Shown in pieces: positions 1 to 7,143 of a stretch of DNA of 64,000 nucleotides. The stretch covers positions 1-64,000 of the forward strand of contig CAZEID010000006.1 in the NCBI GenBank assembly GCA_964512075.1. The letters are read 5' to 3'. The position numbers were made by a program, and so were the translations under genes. This DNA comes from CAZEID01 sp964512075. Its GTDB lineage: Bacteria > Patescibacteriota > WWE3 > 9FT-COMBO-53-11. Every line of letters starts with the position of its first letter. Position 1 is the stretch's first letter. Below the pieces are notes generated by a model. The model saw only the letters and a program-made list of their open reading frames with translations. It was not told where the DNA came from and did not search any database.

Positions 1-2
1 AG

Positions 3-1376
3 AAAATCCTTTTCCTAATTACCTTCTTGCTATTCGCCCTCACGCTCACTCTACTCAACTCTCCGATCGGCTGGGTTGCTCTGGGCACCAGCGCAATCCT
101 CGCCCTCCTAACCTCCTCCGTTCCGGCTCTAACCAAAAATAAGATTTATTTGTTAACGGCATTGGTCATCCCAGCCGTCTTCGCCGCAGCCGTTCTAATC
201 CCAACCCTATTCAACAAAAAGACTTTCCTGAACCGAGACTTTCCAAAAGAGGTAACGCTAGACCTCCGCACCTCTTGGTCGGTGGCTGCTACCTCCTTTC
301 GCCAAAAGCCGCTTTGGGGATCCGGCCTGGCCACCTTCTCCGAGGACTTTACCCGCTACAAACCACTCCGATTTAACCAAACTGAACTTTGGACCATCCG
401 GTTCGACAAACCGCTCAACGAGTACCTTCTCGCCTTCGCGGAAGCGGGTTTACTCGGGATAATTTCCTGGATAATATTGATCACAATCGTTGTTCGGTCT
501 GCTTTACGGGGAGGGGATTGGAAACTGCTCCCGGCAGGAGCCGCGGTTCTGGCGGGCTGGCTTCTCACTAACGCCACCATCGCCACTACCTTCATCCTGG
601 TCCTGGCCCTCGCTAGCGTCTCGGCAACAAGTAGCGGCGCGGTGCCTCAACCAAGCCGACGGAAACGGGCCTGGGAGACAACTGTCTTGGTAATCGCCCT
701 CGTCCTAGGCGGGCTTGTCTTTAATCTAGTCTATCGTAGTTACACAGCAGAAGTGTTGCAAAGAAAAGCCCGCCGAGCCGAGGATATCCTTCAAGCTTAC
801 GATTACCAACGTCAGTCAGTAATCAAATTCCCCTGGCAAGCAACCAACCGCTTAGCCCTCGCCCAAACCAGCTTCTTGCTTGCCAGCGAACTTGCGAGCA
901 AGGAAAATCCTAGCCAAAGCGAGCAGGACAGTATTAAAACCTTGGTTGCTCAAGCGATCAGCGAGGCCCGAGAGGCAACCAATCTCCACCCGCTTAACGC
1001 CGGCAATTGGGAAGGATTGGCCCAGATCTACCGCTCTCTTTCCGGATTAACCAAGGATGCCGAAACTTGGGCTGCAGATTCCTATCAAAAAGCCGTTGCC
1101 CTGGACCTATTCAATCCCCTCACCCGAATCGGCTTTGGAGGCTTCTATTACCAGATGGGGGATTTTGCCAAGGCGGCGGAGCAGTTCCGCGCCGCCGTGA
1201 ATCTAAAGCCGGACTACGCCAATGCCCACTACAACCTCGGCCGGGCCTACAAAGAACTGGGGGAAAAGGATTTGGCGATTCAGGAACTGGAAACCGCCCT
1301 CCGGCTTTCCAATCCGGAAGTTTCTGGGTACGAAGAGGCCCAACAGATCCTAGAAGAACTCAAGTCTTCAAAATAG
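3..1376 (+). CDS. O-antigen ligase-like membrane protein with C-terminal TPRs (5' end outside window)
   Basis: The frame is open to the left edge, so the N-terminus is missing; the first internal start codon is a TTG at 27. Several hydrophobic segments in the first 200 residues surround a Wzy_C-like stretch (WGSGLATF, then NEYLLAFAEAGLLG), typical of O-antigen ligase/polymerase family proteins that act on lipid-linked glycans at the outer face of the membrane. The last 100 residues form at least two TPR units (YYQMGDFAKAAEQF, YNLGRAYKELGEKDLAI). The ligase/TPR fusion is known in several phyla including CPR. The substrate is unknown, and no glycan cluster is visible on this side of the window. 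Confidence 0.75.
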   Translation, partial: KILFLITFLLFALTLTLLNSPIGWVALGTSAILALLTSSVPALTKNKIYLLTALVIPAVFAAAVLIPTLFNKKTFLNRDFPKEVTLDLRTSWSVAATSFRQKPLWGSGLATFSEDFTRYKPLRFNQTELWTIRFDKPLNEYLLAFAEAGLLGIISWIILITIVVRSALRGGDWKLLPAGAAVLAGWLLTNATIATTFILVLALASVSATSSGAVPQPSRRKRAWETTVLVIALVLGGLVFNLVYRSYTAEVLQRKARRAEDILQAYDYQRQSVIKFPWQATNRLALAQTSFLLASELASKENPSQSEQDSIKTLVAQAISEAREATNLHPLNAGNWEGLAQIYRSLSGLTKDAETWAADSYQKAVALDLFNPLTRIGFGGFYYQMGDFAKAAEQFRAAVNLKPDYANAHYNLGRAYKELGEKDLAIQELETALRLSNPEVSGYEEAQQILEELKSSK

Positions 1377-1418
1377 CCCCGCGCAACTTTCCTCCCGATT
1401 TTCCCCCGGCGACTTGAA

Positions 1419-1436
1419 ACCTTTCGTACGAAAGGT
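1419..1436. promoter_or_regulatory. Perfect 18-bp palindrome, ArsR-type operator copy 2
   Basis: ACCTTTCGTACGAAAGGT is fully self-complementary. It lies just past the 3' end of the ArsR-like gene and about 45 nt past the end of the ligase gene. It shares the core TTCGTACGAA and the ACC/GGT ends with the palindrome at 1751-1768. Two near-identical sites bracketing a small HTH gene suggest binding by that regulator; this is inference. Confidence 0.55.
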
Positions 1437-1459
1437 GCTACAGGAATGGTGAGTTAGTA

Positions 1460-1747
1460 CTAACCTTTCCCCAGAACAGTCTCAATGATTCTTCTGACCG
1501 GGGCGGAAAGTCTCGGATTTAAAAAGTAGAAAGTTTCCCCCTTCCTTTCTTCTCGCTCAAGGATTCCGGCATTAAACATTCGCCACAAATGCTTCGAGGT
1601 CGACCTAAAAGCCAACTCGATCTTTCGGGACAACTCTCCAACGCTCAGCTCTCCTTCAGACCGAAGAAGCGCCACAATCGTAAGCCGGCGCTTGTTGGCG
1701 AGCGCCTTCAGGATTTTCTCCCAATCGCTCTTAGACACCTCAACCAC
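1460..1747 (-). CDS. ArsR/SmtB-like winged-helix transcriptional regulator
   Basis: This 95-residue protein is one winged-helix domain: helices around KILKALANKRRLTIVALLR, a recognition helix in VGELSRKIELAFRSTSKHLWRM, then a wing (GILEREERKGETFYFLNP). This is the typical ArsR-family layout and size. No obvious metal-binding cysteines are present, so the signal sensed is unknown. The GTG start lies 3 nt after an 18-bp palindrome, leaving no room for a Shine-Dalgarno site, so translation may be leaderless or coupled to read-through from the tRNAs upstream. The gene follows the tRNA-Ala cluster on the same strand and may share its promoter. Confidence 0.8.
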   Translation of the reverse strand: MVEVSKSDWEKILKALANKRRLTIVALLRSEGELSVGELSRKIELAFRSTSKHLWRMFNAGILEREERKGETFYFLNPRLSAPVRRIIETVLGKG

Positions 1748-1750
1748 TGG

Positions 1751-1768
1751 ACCATTCGTACGAATGGT
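1751..1768. promoter_or_regulatory. Perfect 18-bp palindrome at the ArsR-like gene start (probable operator)
   Basis: ACCATTCGTACGAATGGT is fully self-complementary and ends 3 nt upstream of the GTG start of the ArsR-like gene. It overlaps where the -10 region or ribosome entry would be. It differs from the 1419-1436 palindrome only at the symmetric fourth position. Autoregulation is inferred. Confidence 0.65.
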
Positions 1769-1786
1769 ACATCAACCAAATCGGTT

Positions 1787-1861
1787 TGGTGGACCCGGGG
1801 GGAATCGAACCCCCGATCTCCGCAATGCGAGTGCGGCGCTCTACCGCTGAGCTACGGGCCC
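1787..1861 (-). tRNA. tRNA-Ala (anticodon CGC)
   Basis: The cloverleaf is complete: acceptor GGGCCCG pairs with CGGGTCC including a G3-U70 wobble (the alanine identity element), anticodon loop CTCGCAT, T-loop TTCGATT, and an encoded CCA. It reads GCG codons. It is the third RNA in a minus-strand cluster, after the tRNA-like element and tRNA-Ala(GGC). Confidence 0.95.
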
Positions 1862-1866
1862 CAGAG

Positions 1867-1942
1867 TGGTGGAGCGTAGCGGAGTCGAACCGCTGACCTC
1901 CTGCATGCCATGCAGGCGCTCTACCGACTGAGCTAACGCCCC
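1867..1942 (-). tRNA. tRNA-Ala (anticodon GGC)
   Basis: Acceptor GGGGCGT pairs with ACGCTCC, again with G3-U70. The anticodon loop is ATGGCAT, the T-arm AGCGG/CCGCT closes a TTCGACT loop, and CCA is encoded. It reads GCC/GCT codons. Only 5 nt separate it from the next tRNA-Ala, so the two are processed from one transcript. Confidence 0.95.
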
Positions 1943-1946
1943 CATT

Positions 1947-2007
1947 TGGTGGAGCCGGGAAGAATTGCACTTCCCCATTAAAAGTTCCCGTCAAGCGGGA
2001 CAGCCCC
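1947..2007 (-). ncRNA. 61-nt tRNA-like RNA with alanine-type acceptor, no anticodon arm
   Basis: The acceptor stem is GGGGCTG paired with CGGCTCC, with a G3-U70 wobble, an A discriminator and an encoded CCA. A T-arm follows (GGAAG/CTTCC around TGCAATT; the T-loop has G at position 55). Between the acceptor and T-arm there is only a hairpin (TCCCG-CTTGA-CGGGA) and about 9 unpaired bases, so neither a normal D-arm nor an anticodon arm can form. GGGGCTG followed by TTGACGGGA resembles the 5' end of tmRNA, as if only its tRNA-like domain remained. An extended -10 promoter ends 8 nt upstream. It could be a minimal alanine-charged RNA, a tmRNA-domain remnant or a tRNA deletion product. Confidence 0.55.
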
Positions 2008-2015
2008 GTACGGTA

Positions 2016-2024
2016 ATTATAGCA
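2016..2024 (-). promoter_or_regulatory. Extended -10 promoter for the tRNA-like/tRNA-Ala cluster
   Basis: The minus strand reads TGCTATAAT, a perfect extended -10. The predicted start is about 7 nt downstream, at 2008-2009, the first base or two before the tRNA-like acceptor stem. The -35 region is weak, as is usual for extended -10 promoters. Confidence 0.7.
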
Positions 2025-2038
2025 ACCTTCTCTCTGTT

Positions 2039-3265
2039 CTAATCCTCCAAGTAGGGAAGGGGATTAACTCGCTGGTGAGCGCTGCCGCAGTAAATCTCAA
2101 AGTGGAGGTGCGGACCAAAAGTCACTCCGGACTCCCCCGATTGGGCAACGACCTGGCCCCTAACTACGCGCTCTCCAATCCCCACCAACGGCCGGCTAAT
2201 ATGACCGTAGCGGGCTTGGAGACCCGTCGGGTTGCCGTCCTTGTCCAAAAGATCAATGAAGACCAACCCGCCGTATCCGTAGTTGCACCCCGGACCAAAG
2301 CTCATGCACCGCTGGGAAAAATTCGCCACCGCGGACACAACCCCATCTCCGATAGCGTACAAGTCCTCGTAGTCCGCAGCTAGATCAATCCCTCGGTGAG
2401 AGTAGGTATAGTCACCAATCTTAATCTTGGACTTGGTTGGCCAACCGAACTTCAGCCCCACATCGCAAGCCCCCACCGGGGCCAGAAAACTCCCGGCGAG
2501 GTAGGAACTTTCGACCGGAACCAAAATCTCCAACCCCGGCTTAAGGTCAGCGGAAGACATAATGTAGTTGAACTCCACAATCTGTTGAGCATTCGAGCCG
2601 AACTTGCGAGCAATTGAGTTTAGAGTGTCCCCTGCCCGAATCACGTAGTTAACCCCCTCAATTGGGGGAATTGTGATCTCTTCCCCCACCGCCACGTGAT
2701 AAGACATCACGCCATTCTTACCGAACGACTCTTGAATCTGTTTAGGATTGGCCGAAACCAGGGCGTCCACGGTTCGGCGGAAGCGCTCGGCAATCTTATA
2801 GACATCGTCTCCTTCCCGCACGACATAGGTGAAGGCCTCGGTCCTGGTCAGGTCGGACTTCTCCGTCGTGAGAGTAGTACTGCTATCCAAAATCAGGGTA
2901 TTCGCCAAAGAGTCCGGCTTTGGCTTCTGGAAAATAATTCCGCTCAGCGCCGCGGTAGCCACCAGCAGGGTAACAGAAAAAGCCACTAAAGTAGCGTGGG
3001 CGAAAGGAAAGGCCAATTGCCCTTTTCGGCGAACAAACCTTCGGGAGAGCCAAAACTTGAACTGCTCGGCGAGAGCAAAACCCGAAAAAACAAACCGCAC
3101 TAACCCGGCGAAAAACTGGGAAAAGCGGTGGTAAAGGTAAACGATCAAACCAACCCCGAAGGACAGGAGGTCCTCCCCGAGGGTTTCTTTTTTGCTTTCC
3201 TCCCGCAATCCCCACTTGAGCTGCCCGCTCGAAAGGGATAAGGGAGGTTGCGCTGCCCTATCCAT
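2039..3265 (-). CDS. Membrane-anchored LysM/M23 peptidoglycan endopeptidase
   Basis: The N-terminal 110 residues include a hydrophobic anchor (TLVAFSVTLLVATAALSGI). Two LysM domains follow (YVVREGDDVYKIAERF and YVIRAGDTLNSIARKF), then an M23 metallopeptidase domain with zinc ligands in SHRGIDLA (HxxxD) and GPHLHFE (HxH). The expected job is binding and cutting peptide cross-bridges in the wall outside the cell. I chose the ATG at 3265 because AGGGGG lies 8 nt upstream; an in-frame ATG at 3331 sits directly against a hairpin and has no usable ribosome site. The gene follows rho on the same strand, separated by an inverted repeat. Confidence 0.85.
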   Translation of the reverse strand: MDRAAQPPLSLSSGQLKWGLREESKKETLGEDLLSFGVGLIVYLYHRFSQFFAGLVRFVFSGFALAEQFKFWLSRRFVRRKGQLAFPFAHATLVAFSVTLLVATAALSGIIFQKPKPDSLANTLILDSSTTLTTEKSDLTRTEAFTYVVREGDDVYKIAERFRRTVDALVSANPKQIQESFGKNGVMSYHVAVGEEITIPPIEGVNYVIRAGDTLNSIARKFGSNAQQIVEFNYIMSSADLKPGLEILVPVESSYLAGSFLAPVGACDVGLKFGWPTKSKIKIGDYTYSHRGIDLAADYEDLYAIGDGVVSAVANFSQRCMSFGPGCNYGYGGLVFIDLLDKDGNPTGLQARYGHISRPLVGIGERVVRGQVVAQSGESGVTFGPHLHFEIYCGSAHQRVNPLPYLED

Positions 3266-3338
3266 AAGCTGCCCCCTGAAGCACCTGTCCGCTTCTAGCG
3301 GAACAAAAAAGGACGGGACCCAAGATCCCATCCCCGAG

Positions 3339-3367
3339 CTTTTTGCGCCTAAAATAGGCGCAAAAAG
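3339..3367 (-). terminator. Long perfect hairpin between rho and the M23 gene
   Basis: Thirteen complementary bases on each side of an AAA loop (3339-3351 and 3355-3367, core TTTTTGCGCC). The U-rich part lies inside the stem rather than after it, so it is not a textbook intrinsic terminator. It may stop or stabilise the rho transcript. Confidence 0.45.
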
Positions 3368-3440
3368 TGGGCAGGGAGAATGCTTAGGGACAGAATTAGA
3401 CTAGCAAAAATCGGCTTAAAAAGCAAGCCAACTCGCCAAA

Positions 3441-3462
3441 GGCTAAAAGCTAAACGCTAAGG
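3441..3462. repeat. Intergenic GCTAAAAGC-type repeat, copy 1
   Basis: This stretch reads GGCTAAAAGCTAAACGCTAA, a run of short units around GCTAAAAGC. Similar runs occur at 4844-4880, 5230-5262 and 12733-12781, always between genes. Confidence 0.45.
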
Positions 3463-3502
3463 AAAAATACCTTTTGCCTTCCGCTTTTCGCGCCGGGCTG
3501 GT

Positions 3503-4696
3503 TTACTTAGCTTCCTTAAGGGTCGCCAAAAACTCCTTGTTGCTCTTAGTGCGCCGAACGCGGTCCACGACCAACTCGGTCGCCTCATCTCCCAGAGTAT
3601 CGACCATCCGGCGCAGGGTGTAAATCTGCTCCAGGGTGGCTTTGTCAAAAAGCAGTTCTTCGTGCCGGGTCCCCGACTTTACGATATTAATCGCCGGAAA
3701 GATTCGCCGCTCTGCCAAGCTACGATCCAGGTGCAATTCCATATTGCCGGTCCCCTTGAACTCCTCATAGATTAGATCGTCCATCCGAGAACCCGTGTCG
3801 ACCAAAGCCGTGGCGATAATCGTCAATGACCCGCCCTTCTCAAAGTTCCGGGCGGCCCCGAAGAAGTGCTTCGGGGGGTAAAGAGCGATCGGATCGAACC
3901 CCCCGGTAAGAGTCCTTCCAGAAGGCGGGACGACCAGGTTGTAAGCCCGAGCAGCCCGAGTAAGGGAATCCATCAGGATTAAAACATCCTCACCCATTTC
4001 AGCAGCGCGCTTCGCCTTCTCCAAGCACATTTCGGCGATTCGAACCTGATCTTCGGCCGGTTCGTCAAAGTTAGAGGAGAAAACTTCTCCCTTCACCGAC
4101 CGGGAGATGTCCGTAACTTCCTCTGGTCGCTCTCCGATCAAAGCCACCATGATCTTGACTTTAGGATGGTTAGTAGTGACACCATGGGCAATATCTTTGA
4201 GCAGCCAGGTTTTTCCGGCCTTCGGAGGGGAAACAATCATTCCCCGCTGGCCTTTCCCAATCGGAGCGAACAAGTCAATTAGCCGGGTAGAAATGATGTC
4301 GGGCTTGGTCTCGAGCGGCAGCCATTCGTTCGGAAAGATCGGCACCAACCGCTCAAATCGGGGGCGCTTTTGCGCCTCTTCGGGGGTAAGGCCAGCCACT
4401 TTGGTAACCTTCAGAAGCGAAAGGTAGCGCTCACCTTCTTTCGGCGGCCGCGCTACTCCTTCAATTAAATCTCCCATCCGCATATCCAGCCGGCGGATTT
4501 GGGAAAGGGAAACATAGACATCCGAGGGCAGATCACCTTCCTGGGCCACTTCCGAGCGAAGAACCCCGTAATCGGGGAGAATTTCCAAAGTCCCCGATAC
4601 CGGGATGGTTTCACCTCGATAAGGACCTTCGTTGCGATTTTCTCCGTTGGACCGGTAAGGTCGGGGGGAGGAAGATCTCGTTGCTTCTTCAATCAT
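3503..4696 (-). CDS. rho: Transcription termination factor Rho
   Basis: This 397-residue protein has a short arginine/asparagine-rich start, an OB-fold RNA-binding (cold-shock-like) domain at about residues 30-100 ([14 protein letters not shown]), and a RecA-like ATPase domain with P-loop [10 protein letters not shown] and Walker B region [11 protein letters not shown]. It is slightly shorter than the E. coli protein because the N-terminal helical lobe is reduced. The hexamer loads on C-rich RNA and unwinds it to end transcription. The start MIEEATRSS has no good Shine-Dalgarno. The approximately 130-nt leader contains a strong hairpin, which may matter for autoregulation. Confidence 0.95.
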   Translation of the reverse strand: MIEEATRSSSPRPYRSNGENRNEGPYRGETIPVSGTLEILPDYGVLRSEVAQEGDLPSDVYVSLSQIRRLDMRMGDLIEGVARPPKEGERYLSLLKVTKVAGLTPEEAQKRPRFERLVPIFPNEWLPLETKPDIISTRLIDLFAPIGKGQRGMIVSPPKAGKTWLLKDIAHGVTTNHPKVKIMVALIGERPEEVTDISRSVKGEVFSSNFDEPAEDQVRIAEMCLEKAKRAAEMGEDVLILMDSLTRAARAYNLVVPPSGRTLTGGFDPIALYPPKHFFGAARNFEKGGSLTIIATALVDTGSRMDDLIYEEFKGTGNMELHLDRSLAERRIFPAINIVKSGTRHEELLFDKATLEQIYTLRRMVDTLGDEATELVVDRVRRTKSNKEFLATLKEAK

Positions 4697-4789
4697 TAGA
4701 AAATAGCAAACGGCTTGCAGCTTACGACGAACAGCGAAAGACCAAATCGCTGTTAGCGGTTAGCTTTATGCTGTTAGCTAGGTGGAATC

Positions 4790-4822
4790 GGGTAGACGAC
4801 CACTGCCCCTAGTCGCCTACCC
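4790..4822 (-). promoter_or_regulatory. Hairpin in the rho 5' leader
   Basis: GGGTAGGCGAC pairs with GTCGTCTACCC (one G-U) around an 11-nt loop on the transcribed strand, starting about 3-8 nt after the predicted rho transcription start. There is no U-tract. A stable hairpin at the very 5' end may protect the leader or take part in Rho autoregulation; the latter is inference. Confidence 0.4.
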
Positions 4823-4829
4823 AACCAAC

Positions 4830-4838
4830 AATATAGCA
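4830..4838 (-). promoter_or_regulatory. Extended -10 promoter for rho
   Basis: The minus strand reads TGCTATATT. It would start transcription near 4823-4825, giving a leader of about 130 nt before the rho ATG. The same TGC-TATAAT-like element recurs before several other genes in the window. Confidence 0.5.
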
Positions 4839-4843
4839 TATCT

Positions 4844-4880
4844 TGCTAAGAGCTAAAAGCAAAATGCTAAAAGCTAAACG
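4844..4880. repeat. Intergenic GCTAAAAGC-type repeat, copy 2
   Basis: Units GCTAAGAGC, GCTAAAAGC and GCTAAAAGCTAAACG follow each other and run into the 3' end of the broken four-helix-bundle gene. Copy 3 lies at that gene's other end in opposite orientation. Confidence 0.45.
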
Positions 4881-5229
4881 TCGTTCAGAGACTTTTGGAA
4901 CGAACGCATCTTTCGAATAAGCACCTCATATTCAGCGTAGTATTTTCCTCTGTCAGATGCAGACAGAATATTTTGCCGAACTGTAATCTCAACCAGAGGA
5001 ATACACTCGTAACAGGAACCAACCGCGATACCGACGAATCTCGCAAACTCTTTCTTGTTTCTTCCGCTTCCTTCAGCTATATTCAAAGCCGCGGAAAGCG
5101 ATGCCCTCTCCTTATTTGCGAGGTGAGATCCAACAAGTACTCTTTAGGCCAATCCTTGGTAAGAGTGTAAATTTCGTGAGCTAACCCGAGAGAATCTTTA
5201 TAGATATCGAGGCTTTTAAAACTAAGCAC
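4874..5229 (-). pseudogene. S23/four-helix-bundle (23S rRNA intervening-sequence type) protein, frameshifted
   Basis: From a GTG at 5229 the frame encodes LSFKSLDIYKDSLGLAHEIY and continues to LTSQIRR, the family's N-terminal half, then runs into TGA. Shifting frame near 5100-5106 restores ASLSAALNIAEGSGRNKKEF through to the C-terminus (ending SLNDV). One net insertion or deletion in a G/A-rich run breaks the gene. The family forms pentameric helical bundles and is often found in rRNA insertions or near repeats. Intergenic repeats flank both ends in inverted orientation. A sequencing error in the purine run is the alternative. Confidence 0.7.
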
Positions 5230-5262
5230 GGCTTTTCGCCTTTAGCTTTTAGCCTTTCGCCA
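5230..5262. repeat. Intergenic GCTAAAAGC-type repeat, copy 3 (inverted)
   Basis: Read on the minus strand this contains GGCTAAAAGCTAAAGGCG. Together with copy 2 it brackets the broken S23-type gene in inverted orientation. Confidence 0.45.
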
Positions 5263-5264
5263 AA

Positions 5265-5861
5265 TTACCAATACTTGGTAATTTTGATTCGACGGACGAG
5301 GAACCCGAGGTAAGCCAGAAAGAGAGAAGTGGCAATCACATCGGCGGAGCCAGTTTCCGGCAAAACTTTTCCCAAAACCTCACCCTTAACCGTAGTCCGG
5401 GCTGCGCACTGGAACCACTCATTTCCTTCCTTCCAGGTTTTCTTAATCTGAAGTACCGACTCAATCAAGTCCCCCGCCGTTACTCCGGCCTTCACCCTCG
5501 CCTGGAAAGTCACTTTGACCCACTCTCCCGGATTAAGAACTCCTAAATTAAGGCCGTCAGTTAGCCAAGCGTCGGTTACGGAAGCACCCCCGCCCAGACT
5601 ATCCGACCAGGCGGTAGAACCCGCGACATAAGTCAGATAGGGAGAAAGGGTCTCGGAAATGAAAACCGGATCAATCTTGGTATCGCCCACATTGGTAATT
5701 TGAATCGTATAGGTGAGGGTATCGCCGACCGAAGCCGTCGCCTTATCAACGGTTTGCTTGGCATCGATTTGGTAAGTCTCCGCCATGGCATTAAAAAGCG
5801 GCGCTAACGAGAGCGCAAAGCCGATTAAGACTGTTGCAACTAGAATCTTCAAACCACTCAT
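5265..5861 (-). CDS. LPETG-anchored surface protein with one DUF11 domain
   Basis: The protein has about 198 residues: a signal peptide (LKILVATVLIGFALSLAPLF, cleavage near AMAETYQ), a DUF11-type immunoglobulin-like repeat (VDKATASVGDTLTYTIQITN to VKVTFQARVKAG), and a sorting signal LPETG followed by a hydrophobic span and VRRIKITK. This arrangement directs sortase-dependent attachment to the envelope. I chose ATG 5861 because the upstream in-frame ATG at 5873 lies inside a promoter -10 box that ends 7 nt before 5861, implying a leaderless mRNA. No sortase gene is in the window. Confidence 0.8.
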   Translation of the reverse strand: MSGLKILVATVLIGFALSLAPLFNAMAETYQIDAKQTVDKATASVGDTLTYTIQITNVGDTKIDPVFISETLSPYLTYVAGSTAWSDSLGGGASVTDAWLTDGLNLGVLNPGEWVKVTFQARVKAGVTAGDLIESVLQIKKTWKEGNEWFQCAARTTVKGEVLGKVLPETGSADVIATSLFLAYLGFLVRRIKITKYW

Positions 5862-5868
5862 GCTTTTA

Positions 5869-5896
5869 ATCATAGCATCAGCCCTATAAAAGTCAA
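5869..5896 (-). promoter_or_regulatory. Promoter of the LPETG protein gene
   Basis: Minus strand: TTGACT, 16-nt spacer, TATGAT, with TGC immediately before the -10. The expected start falls on or next to the ATG at 5861. Confidence 0.6.
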
Positions 5897-6002
5897 GTAT
5901 AGGGCTAAACTCTCCCAAAGACTCCAGATACGAACTGAAGTTTTTAGGAAAGCCCCTCACCTTTTTGAATTGCAAAGGTGAGGGGTCGCACCACTCTCGC
6001 TC

Positions 6003-6989
6003 TTACCTCACTGGCGTCGGAGTCGGCACACTCGGCGGATATTCCGTCGGGGTGGCTACCGGCGTCAGGGGAGGCAAACAATCCGGCCCGCAACTTTCCG
6101 TCGGGGTTGGCGGCGGAGTGGTCGGGGTAGGAGGAGGCAAAGTTGGCGTGGGCGTCGCCCGGGGCGGCTCCGTGGGCGGAGTCGTCGAGGGGACTGCCGG
6201 CGTCGCGGTCGGCGAGACCGGCAGACCGCAGACGATCTGAAACTTCACGACCGTCGCGTTCAGACGGGGATAAGCGTCTAGCCGAACCGCTACCCAAGAG
6301 GGTTCGGAACCGAAGCGGATCCCGTCCTCCTCGTCCGTTTCGAGCCGAGGAATCCAGACCGCACACCCGGCCGGCAAAGCCTTCTCGTCTACGCCCACCC
6401 AATAGGTCCCCGGAGGAACCTCAAAGGTTGTTGCGGCGATGAGAAATTCGTCGATGGTAACCATTTCTTCGGTTACCTGCCGCAGCGTCTCCCGAAGCTC
6501 TCCGTCCTCCCCGAAGGGAGAGAGGAGAATTGGGACCCCCGGCATCCGGCGCCAGATCCCGTAAGCGGTATCTAACCGAAGCGTTTCTACCCGAAGGTAG
6601 ACGCGCTCGCTCTCCGCCACTGACTCGGTCGCCGCGACCGCAGGAGCGGTCGCCGCCACTGCCGTCGGGGGCATTGCGGTCGGAAAGCGGTCGGAAGCAA
6701 CCTCGCGCTCTCCTTGCGAAGCGAGAAAAACGTAGGCCGCCGTCAGAGCGACCGCCGCAAAACCCAGGATGCCCAACAGAAACAGCAAAAACTCCAGCGT
6801 CCGCGTTCTAGACACCGAAGGCGGCGCTTTCGCCTTCTTGGGCTGGGCTCGCTTCTTGGCGCTCCGGGCGGGCTGGCGACGGCTCTTCCACCGCTTTCGC
6901 CATCCCTCGAACTTGGCCTTTGCCCTCGAAACCAAGGACAAAAACCGATTCACTACAGCCCGGCGGGCAGACTTGGCCTTTTTGGCCAT
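6003..6989 (-). CDS. Single-pass membrane protein with Pro/Thr-rich C-terminal tail, unknown function
   Basis: I do not recognise a family. The first 60 residues are extremely basic (many K/R). One transmembrane segment follows (FLLFLLGILGFAAVALTAAYV), then an extracellular region of about 170 residues containing YWVGVDEKALPAGC. The tail has repeated TPTP and PPTPT motifs and a CGPDC pair. The long basic cytoplasmic arm and PT-rich exterior suggest a wall-spanning or stalk-like protein. ATG 6989 has a strong Shine-Dalgarno (GGAGG, 6 nt spacing). The high GC and Pro/Thr codons make the opposite strand look open, but only this frame has start signals. Confidence 0.7.
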   Translation of the reverse strand: MAKKAKSARRAVVNRFLSLVSRAKAKFEGWRKRWKSRRQPARSAKKRAQPKKAKAPPSVSRTRTLEFLLFLLGILGFAAVALTAAYVFLASQGEREVASDRFPTAMPPTAVAATAPAVAATESVAESERVYLRVETLRLDTAYGIWRRMPGVPILLSPFGEDGELRETLRQVTEEMVTIDEFLIAATTFEVPPGTYWVGVDEKALPAGCAVWIPRLETDEEDGIRFGSEPSWVAVRLDAYPRLNATVVKFQIVCGLPVSPTATPAVPSTTPPTEPPRATPTPTLPPPTPTTPPPTPTESCGPDCLPPLTPVATPTEYPPSVPTPTPVR

Positions 6990-7100
6990 CGCAACCTCCT
7001 TTTAGATTTGGTTTTTAAGCGAGACATCAATCCACCGGAAGTGGACTGATTTCCCTCCTAAAAAGTTGTAACCCTCCTGATCACGAGCTTTCTATCGCCA

Positions 7101-7136
7101 CAAAAAGAGAGCGAGCCCCTGCCCAAAGCTCGCTCT
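7101..7136 (-). terminator. Intrinsic terminator/leader hairpin, directly after a promoter
   Basis: On the minus strand AGAGCGAGC pairs with GCTCGCTCT and is followed by TTTTTG. It could end the radA transcript, which stops at 7369. It also begins exactly where the promoter at 7144-7172 should start its RNA. The rest of the 6990-7368 gap shows no further gene. Confidence 0.7.
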
Positions 7137-7143
7137 GATTGAC

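Noticed and set aside
1740..1994. Open frame of 84 codons on the minus strand
   Set aside because: It runs through the two tRNA-Ala genes and the tRNA-like RNA; its peptide (SSVGRAPAWHAGGQRFDSA) is the typical false translation of tRNA.
5944..6402. Long open frames on both strands inside the PT-rich protein gene
   Set aside because: High-GC proline/threonine codons keep other frames open; only the 6003-6989 frame has a Shine-Dalgarno, a membrane span and a matching promoter.
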